Positions 56,685-64,000 of a stretch of 64,000 bases of DNA are shown piece after piece. The notes beneath the pieces are model-generated. The model was not told the DNA's origin and searched no databases. It saw only the letters and a list, made by a program, of their open reading frames with translations. Origin of the DNA: Lumbricus terrestris (taxonomy: Eukaryota; Annelida; Clitellata; Crassiclitellata; Lumbricidae); contig OX457050.1 in NCBI GenBank assembly GCA_949752735.1, forward strand, positions 43,703,784 through 43,767,783. Direction: 5' to 3'. The position numbers and the translations under genes were made by a program. Positions within the stretch are counted from its first letter, which is position 1. Each line of letters starts with the position of its first letter.

Positions 56685-58640
56685 CATTTTAATCAAATTT
56701 GAAGCTCAGCGCAAACTATGGAAGTAGAGCACAATTCGGACGACAGCATGAAAGAGAACACCGCAAATTAAAAAGAATAATAACATTGTCTATGTAGGCC
56801 TACATGTAATAATTATGACTGAAGGCTGCAAATTTTTCAACATGGAATGATTTTTCATATTATTATTGCAATTGTTCTATTTATTGTGAGAATTTTCAAT
56901 ATCGTCACTAGTTAGATAGGCTACTTTCTAGAGCCAATGGTGATAAATGATGATGAACCATTTGCCAAGTCCAGTGATCATCTATTGTTCGTGATCTTCT
57001 ATAATCTATAGGCTATTCATTTAATCTATCCAGCCTTTGTTGATTTATTCTTTTAGACAGAATTAAATAGTTTTTAATTTTTTCTCTTGAACAGGTTATT
57101 GTTGGGCACATTGTTCATTCTTTGGAAGATTATTCCATATCAGAAGGCCAGAACTTTTTCGCGAATAATTTCATGACTATAGGCCCACGTGCTATCTTCA
57201 GCGTTTAACACAATGCTGCTGTGATTGTCATGCACAGCAGCACAGATGTAAAAAAATTCCGTTTTTATTCTTCCCCAAAAAACGTCGTTTTTGCGTTTTT
57301 TAATTTTTCGCATCGTTTTTTATCGTTTTTTTAATTTTTTTTTATCTAACTCTATTTATTTATTTATTTACTGTTCATCATTATTTTTCCTTGATTTAGC
57401 CTAATTTTTGTCTGATATTCATTCCATACTTTTTTTTACCATAGTCTCTGGGATTCAGCTAACTATTACAGTGTCATTATGTAATTGTTTTAGTCATCAT
57501 ATGAGAAATATACGTATTTAGGCTAGCAGGTCCCTACAAGAAATGAAATTTGTTAAGTTATTTTTTATATAAAATTCTTGGGCCTATAATTAATACTTAG
57601 AGTCTAAGTCTTAGACTATAAGTAAAATTTTTAAGTACAAATGTGCAATATAGGCTATAATTTAGTACACATCTATAGTCTTTGCTTCTTATTAGATTTT
57701 AATTGCGTTATGTCGATCACCATGAACTTATGCGGATTAATTTATGTTTACAATTTAAATTTGAAAAGATTTCACAACCTTTATTTTTTCTGAATTTCAT
57801 ATTAAACCAAAGCTATAAGAAAAATATAACTGTGGTAGATTAATGTATACTTATTATATCTATGGTTACAACGTATGCATATCCAATAATAGGCTATTAA
57901 CTGAGTCATAGTTTACAAAAGTGTTGTGAAAACAGCAGCGAAAGTGGAACAAGGCGCGGCACAATTGTTTCCTTAATTGTATACATTAGTGCACAGATTA
58001 ACCGGGTCATCACTATTCATAAACAAGAACATGAAAGCCCACCATGGTGCACAACCGTTTCTCAATGCCAATAATAATTATGTGAATTAAGCATAATTAT
58101 TATGCACATCAAAAAAATAAGAAACGGGTCCAATTAAATGTCCTAAGGTAGAACAAATTAAGTCAGTGCTAGAATGCATATAGCATAACTCCTGTAAATT
58201 TACAAACTACATTAAAAGAAAATATGCTAATTTAACACAAGGAGGAGTCTTGTGAGCCAGGAACATAATTTATTTAAAGTAAATTATTATGAACAAGGAC
58301 GAGAACAGAAAAAATTGCACCCAGCACGCAGCGCAGCCCAAGTTCCAAAAGGTCAAATCCCGGGAGGCATCAACCAGGCATCCGGAGGGGGAAAACGAAA
58401 AAAGGATAAGCTTCATTGAGTGATAAAATCGATGTCAGTGACCTGCTGGTAGAGGAGCGACGTTGACGGATTGGATGAGTAAATTGAGTATAAGTAAGCC
58501 TATATATATATCAACTGCCGCACGAACAAAAGGGTAGACCTACCTGTAGGCCTACGCTAATTCAATGCAATCCATCGAGAAAAAGTTGATGCGACAATAA
58601 TGATGAAGTAGCCTAGAAGAATATGACGATGATGATGATG
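56685..58640. other. intron 1 sequence, no element recognised
   Basis: AT-rich intron DNA with a T-rich patch (57240-57360) of cgtttttt units. No open frame or terminal repeat could be supported. Confidence 0.5.
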
Positions 58641-59583
58641 ATTCATTCATTCATTCATTCATTCGGACATTTATATAGCGCTTCTTCAAGAAAAAACTAC
58701 TCAGAGGCGCTCCCGACTCCAGCGCGCCCAAAAAGAATAGTTTTAAGTTTAGTAAGGAAGGATCCTGGTAGAGTCCCAGGGTGTAGGCGTAGCTCAAAAG
58801 GGAGGCCATTCCAGACCACTGGTCCAACCACAGAAAAGGCTCGATTCTTCATGGTAGTAGTACGAGCAAAAGGAACTAAGAGGACTCCCTTATCAGCCGA
58901 GCGTAGCTGACGACGTCCTTGGATACCCAATGTAAAGCTGCATAGCTCTCGGAGGTAAGTTGGGGCGAGGCCCTGACAACATCGCCATACCAATGCAGCT
59001 ACCCTGAACTCAATACGCTGGCAAACAGGGAGCCAGTGAAGTACCTCAAGCATGTAGTTTGAGACATGACCATATTTAGGGATTTTCCCAATTAGGCGCG
59101 CAGCAGAGCGCAGCACCCGGTCAAGACAAGTCAATCTGCTGGATGGGAGGCCAATGTAGAGCGAAGAGCAATAGTCGATGCGAGATGTAACAAAGGAATG
59201 CACTAAAGTAAGGGTAGCAGCAGACGTAAGAGAACGGATGACAGTGCGAAGTTGGCGCAGCTGATAATAGCAGTCTCGAGCAAGACGGTGAAGTTGAGGA
59301 GCAAAAGTGAGTTCTTGGTCAAGTTGGACACCGAGGTCGTGAACCGTGGTTGCAAAGACAAAGCCAGGAAATTCAGATGCAAGAGAAAATAGATCAAGCT
59401 TGGCAAGCTGCTGCCGTGTGCCCAACCAAATAAATTTTGTCTTAGATGGGTTCAAGCGTAGTCTATTGGATGACATCCATGCCTCTAAAGCATCCAAAGT
59501 CTCGCTCATTATCCGAACCGCTTTGACAGCATTAGAAGGGAGACAATGGGTGTAAGCCTGGACGTCATCAGCATACTGCTTAC

Positions 59584-60635
59584 CAGTGATTCCGTTAACG
59601 TGCGTCCGTGCGTCCCGGACGCACCAATTTTGACGCCGGACGCACAAAAATAAAGGCGGTGCGTCCATGGACGCACTGAAGTTGTGGATGGACGCACAAA
59701 TAAATTAACGATGCGTCCATGGGACTCCAATAAGAAATACCGTGGGGTCCATAGGCCTATATTTAAGTGTAGATCTAACTGTCTCAGTTTATGCATTGCG
59801 TATTAACTTACTGGTTAGTGGTGAATAATTTATGCAATGGCCTATTTATGAATATTTCATTTCTTTGTAAGTGAGTGACGTATATAGCCTACATGCAGGC
59901 CTAGACCTAAACCATCGACATGCCAGCAATAATTATTATAGCGTTCAACCGTTCCCATGAGCTGGCTTAAAAAGTAATGCTCGTCGTCGGATAGATCCTA
60001 AAATCAAGAAAATTAAAAGAAATACAACAATGCTAAAATATTTTTTCTTTCTACGTTCGCAAAATGTAGGCTACGAGTTGCAACAGAACGAGAGGGTAAA
60101 AAATAAGAATTTTTGCGTAGGTTACGTAACAAAAGGCCTAATGGTTGGGCCCTTTGTCGTCTGTAGGCTAATCATGGGCGGAAACCAAGGGGGACAGAGG
60201 GACGGTCCCCCCCCAATGGAGGTGTTGGAGGGACGGCCCATGCATTTGTCCCCCCTCCAATCGTTGAGCGTGACGACTAAAAAAGTCATCAAGTTTTTGG
60301 CGGCGAAAATAGAAAATTTCGTCGAGATTTCGCCGGTCGTCAGAAATTTTGGCCGGCAAAAGATGAAAATTTTTCGGCGACACTCAGAGCCATTCGTCCG
60401 TCAAAAAATCTCTCGTCTTTCCGCCCCCCCCCCTCCCAAGTCTACGCCCAGGTCTCCGCCTATGCCTAGCTGTAATATAAGAAGTTCGGAATTTATATTT
60501 AGCCTACTATGGCCCGATGGTACTCCAAAAATGGATGGGTGTGGAGTCCATAACTCTTATCCATTTGGCGTGGACTCCAATTTTTTTGATGTGGTGCGTC
60601 CATGACTCCAAGAATTTAGACCTTAACGGAATCAC
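59584..60635. mobile_element. hAT-like element inside the LINE
   Basis: Ends CAGTGATTCCGTTAAC and, reversed, CAGTGATTCCGTTAAG, with target copies CTGCTTAC (59576-59583) and CTGCTGAC (60636-60643), 7 of 8 matching. Near both ends tgcgtccatgg and ggactcc motifs repeat, as in hAT subterminal regions. Non-coding apart from a spurious frame. Confidence 0.85.
60173..60464. mobile_element. possible nested MITE
   Basis: Inverted ends catgggcggaaacc and, reversed, cataggcggagacc (12 of 14) enclose blocks ggacggtccccccc and gggacggcccatgc. No clear target duplication. It would be a third layer: intron, LINE, hAT, this element. Confidence 0.4.
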
Positions 60636-61153
60636 TGCTGCTGACTCAAAACCGAATGAGCTGTTAGTAGTTAGTCGCTTACCTAGAAGGGAACAATCTG
60701 CTGCCTCAGAATCAGTCCGGTTTCAGAAGATTCCACTCAACTGAAACGCTTATACTCCGGCTCCTCTCAGACATCTACGGAGCGATTGACAGAGCTCAGT
60801 TGACCCTGCTGGCCCTTTTTGACGTCAGCGCCGCTTTTGACACTGTGGACCACGAGATATTGTTAGAGCGGCTGAGTGTTTCTTTTGGTTTGTCTGGTGC
60901 ATTTTACAAATGGATAGATTCTTTTCTTCATGAACGTTCTCTCTGTGTGGTCCATGGTTCTTCTAGGTCCTCATGGGTGCCTGCACAATATGGTCTACCC
61001 CAGGGTTCAGTCCTTGGTCCCATACTTTATATTATCTACACCTCAGGTTTTGCCACACTACTAACAGCTCATTCAGATGATGAGGTTGATAATGATGAAA
61101 ATTAATAAGTGCTTGTGATTTGCTGAAAATAACCACTTAATTGTTCTAGTTAC

Positions 61154-61730
61154 CAAACGACATCAAGGCTTTTTTGCTGATAAAGAACTCTGAGCAGATG
61201 GTAACCGTAGGAAAGCGCAGAGATCGGTTGTAAGCCACTCGATAGTTGACGATGGTTGGATATGTCAGATAGTAAGATATTCGATCGTATATCTGAAAAA
61301 CCATGAAACCTGTTCCGAAGAGGAGAAGCATTGACCATACAAACTTACGGATTATGGAACCAACTTTATGTGATGACGGTTTGAACAAGTAAGACAAACC
61401 CACAATGGAAACTTCTTCTGCAAAGATTTTCAACCGATGTCTCATGGCCATTCGCAGGATTCTGAAGAAACTCACTCTCTCGTTATCTTTGATGGTTATA
61501 TCCATCTCTACCTTTATCTCCTCCAATGACCCATCATCAGGTTCTCCATATGCCTCTGCCTCGCACACCTCAGTGATCGACTTATTCTCGCACATTCTTC
61601 TGATCCGTCTTCTCTCAGCCATTGGTTCTTCTTGAATTTCTTGCAATTCTAGGTCTATGTCATTTTTGCCAACTTCTGTTGACGACATTTCGCCTTCCTG
61701 CATGTATTCGAGTGTGAATGGATGACTCAT
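61154..61730 (-). CDS. channel exon 1: N terminus and TM1
   Basis: Starts MSHPFTLEYM; residues 1-115 are charged and cytoplasmic. TM1 (FVWSMLLLFGTGFMVFQI) covers about 130-147, then YPT and FPTVTIC (173-179), a family signature. The donor reads G|GTAACT, leaving one base to complete a Gly codon with exon 2. The upstream start is not otherwise confirmed. Confidence 0.85.
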
Positions 61731-61936
61731 CTTCGAGTCTCTCTAGAGATTCAACGAAAGGTTTGCTGTGACCTGTACGTGTGTTTACGAATGCAGCAAC
61801 TGAACCTGTCAGACACAGTGTCAGTGGCATTTATTTAGTTGTGAGCCAGACTAAGGTCCTACGGGGCCGGACGAAGGCTAGGACATTTCTATCGATTTCA
61901 ATTGCAGTAGTCATAGTCATGCCCCGCACCCCCCCT

Positions 61937-62215
61937 TCCACCTGCATAGGTCGCCGCGCACTGCGCTCTGCTGTCCATGGTGACTTAATTAATGCTTCCT
62001 TTCACTCATTCTGCAACAATGCAGAGGCGTTCGTTCTCTGTGGTTGGTCCAACAACCTGGAATGGGCGTCCCTTGACTATGCGCGCCACCTCTCAAACTG
62101 TTGTCAATTTCACAACCTGTTGAAGACTGGTCTTTTTCGCTTTATCTCTGCCGGGAGCGACTCTGAGTAGGTACCATGAAGGGGCGCTATATAAATTCTG
62201 ATTGATTGATAGTCT
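61937..62215 (+). mobile_element. L2/CR1-like LINE 3' end, upstream of the channel gene
   Basis: The plus strand encodes a diverged tail (RALRSAVHGD ... LLKTGLFRFISAGSDSE) aligned with the LINE at 58641, then ctctgagtaggtaccatgaa and ggggcgctatata. The tail has turned into ttgattgatag and a TA run (62216-62236). Confidence 0.7.
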
Positions 62216-62361
62216 ATATATATATATATATATATAGGAGCCTATGACATTCTGTGGTAGGCTAGTATTATGGTAGACTTCAGTAGTCAATACATCCGTT
62301 TTAGGCCTATATAAAATTATGTTTCTTTCTGAGTCTTAATGTATTGTAAGCTTATATAATT

Positions 62362-63926
62362 ACTAGCTGGGGTACCCGGCGTTGCCCGGGAAACTTAGGA
62401 TTCGACCCGTTTCCGGCCACAACCCCACCACACCACACCACACCCCACCACAGTCCGACCCCACCGGAACACCACCTGAGAAATTTTGTTTTTCGGAGGA
62501 ACCCCCAAATTTTCCTCTCTCCATCTCCGCCCCACAACACGCCACCAATAACTCCGACCGCCACCAGTACGCCACACGTGAAATTTTGGTTTTCGGGGAA
62601 AAAAATTTGGAAGAAAATTTCCCCCTACTCTTTGACCCCCACCCCACAACACGTGACCACTAACTCCAATTTCCACCGGTACGCCACCCGTGAAATTTTG
62701 GTTTTCGCAAAATTTGTTGGGGGAAATGTTTTACCCCCAATTTTCCCCACCCCCCCCCCCACAACACGCGATTACTAACTCCGATTTTCACCGGCACGCC
62801 ACCCGTGAAATTCGGTTTTAGGAAATGGGGGGGGGAATTTAACCCCCCAAATTTTCCTCTACCCCTCTTTCACCCCCCCCCCCACAACACGCAACCACTA
62901 ACTCCGATTTCCACCGGTACGCCACCCGTGAAATTCGATTTTAGGAAAATTTGGGGGGAAATTTAACCTCCAAAATTTTTCCCCACCCCTCTTTCACTCC
63001 CTCCCACAACACACCAACACTAACTACGATTTTCACTGATATGCCACCGTGGAATTTTTGTTTTCGAAAAATTTAGGGGGCAAAATTCCCCCCCCCCCCA
63101 AATTTCCTCCTTACCCCTCTTCCCCCTCCCACAACACGCCACCACTAACTCTGATCTCGACCCGTACGCCACTCGTGAAATTTTGGTTTTCGGTAAATTT
63201 TATGGGGAGGGAAAAATTTCCCACAAAATTTTCCTCCACCCCTCTTTCATCCCCCCCCCCCACAACACGCGAACACTAACTCCGATTTCCACCGGTACGC
63301 CACCCGTGAAATTCGGTTTTCGGGAAATTTTGGAGGGGGGAAAATTTAACCCCCCAAATTTCTCCCCATCCCTCTTTGACCCTTCCCAAAATTTGTCCCA
63401 CCCCCCCCCCCCATAACACGCGACCACTAACTCCGATTTCCACTGGTACGCCACCCGTGAAATTTTAGTTTGGGGAAAATAATTCCCTCCAAAAAACCCC
63501 ACCCCCACCCTGGCCCTCCACCCCCACCCCCACTTCCTTCGCCCTCCACCCACCCATTCACCCAACTCCACCCTCCACTTCCACCCACCCCCACCACCGA
63601 CCTCCACCGGTACCCGACCCGTGAAACTTGCAAAAGCGCTGTTCTCTAAACGCTGTCGAACGGCTGCTTTTATACGTATTACGTATGAGATCCGAAAGAA
63701 AGTGCTGTTATAAGCTTGAAAGGGCAGAGTCCAACAGGGAAAATGAGGGTTTTTTGGCCCCCACTCTGGCCCCAATGGTGGCAGAGATTCGCGAACCCCT
63801 CTGTTACGCGTCCGATGCCAAGACGGACACAGTAGTGAAGGTTTGGAGTGAAAAGGTCAAAAACTGTGGAAATGCATTCCGGTTAAACCGTTAAACAGAC
63901 AGAATCTTCTCTTTATTTATATAGAT
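62362..63926 (+). mobile_element. GC-rich repeat element with GTACCCGG terminus
   Basis: Begins actagctggggtacccggcg then ttgcccgggaaa, and ends near tttatttatatagatagg, like 49670-50500 in reverse. The start can fold as CCCGG-CGTTG-CCGGG. Its body is a minisatellite. The terminus is one I have seen as a common invertebrate repeat, but I cannot name its class. Confidence 0.65.
62458..63630. repeat. minisatellite of 110-150 bp units, about ten copies
   Basis: Each unit has ccaccggtacgccacccgtg then aaatt(t/c)ggttttcgg, a G-run, aaattt, a C-run and cacaacacg. Unit starts fall near 62458, 62570, 62683, 62795, 62921, 63040, 63168, 63300, 63449 and 63606. G-run and C-run inside each unit are complementary and could fold. 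Confidence 0.85.
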
Positions 63927-64000
63927 AGGCTATTCGTTTAATTGAAAATCATACAATTTCTGGTGACACACCGCACCCGCTTAGGCCTACGTACATGTCA

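Larger units (their letters stand above)
58641..61085 (-). mobile_element. L2/CR1-like LINE with 5' inversion, split by a hAT
   Basis: The 3' half runs on the minus strand: KQYADDVQAYTHCLPSN (RT catalytic YADD) through RLRLNPSKTKFIWLG to GSASE, then an ATTC-type tail (58641-58665). The preceding RT part lies beyond the hAT on the plus strand (60650-61060): QSGFRRFHSTETL, ALFDVSAAFDTVDHEILLER, GLPQGSVLGP, ending just before where YADD would follow. The two halves are adjacent in the protein but opposite in the DNA, the pattern left by twin priming. No full protein can be made. Confidence 0.85.
43768..61730 (-). pseudogene. DEG/ENaC-type sodium channel gene, seven exons, frameshifted
   Basis: Seven exons on the minus strand join in frame with readable GT-AG sites into about 542 residues, normal for a DEG/ENaC/ASIC subunit (plasma-membrane trimeric cation channel). 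Order: cytoplasmic N terminus, TM1 near residue 130, FPTVTIC after TM1, the Cys-rich extracellular region (CSF, CFSFN, GFR-ILHD, LPAPFGDC, CECRPF, CDCPLQC) and the pore helix GALGLILGGTLLTIIEF. Two motifs deviate: the His-Gly gating pair reads SSHK-VG with a shortened spacer, and the G-x-S selectivity tract reads GGT. A frameshift with a stop (43905-43907) lies between AYDIAY and LVCDFSG. Either an assembly slip or pseudogenisation explains it; exons otherwise have no stops. Introns hold at least eight mobile elements. The nearest relative within the family cannot be told by eye. Confidence 0.8.

Noticed and set aside
60030..60605. 191-codon frame inside the hAT element as a transposase
   Set aside because: No hAT dimerisation or catalytic motifs; composition is low-complexity and it spans a nested repeat.

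Overview
The window is AT-rich animal DNA dominated by mobile elements. Several things show it is a metazoan: a spliced DEG/ENaC-type channel gene with GT-AG introns, four C2H2 zinc-finger units, tRNA-derived SINEs, LINEs with simple-repeat tails, and MITEs of at least four superfamilies. The palindrome TAGGCCTA occurs about 49 times by eye, against roughly one expected. I suspect a marine invertebrate, possibly an echinoderm or another non-vertebrate deuterostome, but that placement is an impression and not proven by the sequence.

Region 1 to 29 kb holds a zinc-finger cluster. Four related multi-finger units all lie on the minus strand: A (1-1177, cut by the window edge), B (8058-9041), C (16088-18483, broken by a 1-nt frameshift) and D (25532-26362). 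B and C sit in a segmental duplication (about 7.8-12.9 kb and 15.8-21.6 kb). Comparing the two copies exposes insertions present in only one of them. B and C end in the same non-tandem C2H2 finger, and D has a relic of it beyond a hAT insertion. Decayed fingers lie upstream of the units.

Interspersed with the fingers are arrays of a degenerate 17-bp core (AATCCAGCTTCTATTTA, both orientations) at 35-50 bp spacing. Four TIR elements starting with GG and flanked by 8-bp target duplications (1971-2754, 12027-12427, 19924-21062, 22918-23314) are tied to these arrays. Three carry array units inside, two are inserted into array units, and two contain TTAGGG-like repeats. I could not assign this group to a named family, and it is the best candidate here for an undescribed system.

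Region 28 to 35.7 kb is repeat territory: a TA-flanked MITE, two tRNA-derived SINEs (one with a tail shared with the local L2/CR1-like LINE), a 19-bp minisatellite and LINE ends.

Region 35.7 to 42.8 kb is a young Gypsy-type LTR retrotransposon on the minus strand. It has two 1333-bp LTRs (one difference seen), an ATAT target duplication, a tRNA-Leu(UAA) primer site, intact gag and protease, a pol gene missing most of RT, RNase H and the integrase core, and an extra downstream ORF with a possible C2HC finger. Its LTRs carry tandem hairpins.

Region 43.7 to 61.8 kb is one seven-exon DEG/ENaC channel gene on the minus strand. All splice joints can be read and keep frame, giving about 542 residues, but a frameshift lies just before the pore helix and the gating and selectivity motifs are altered. 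Its introns are full of elements: hAT, Harbinger-like, piggyBac-like and TA-type MITEs, and a LINE with a 5' inversion that is itself split by a hAT. The window ends in a C-rich minisatellite element (62.4-63.9 kb).
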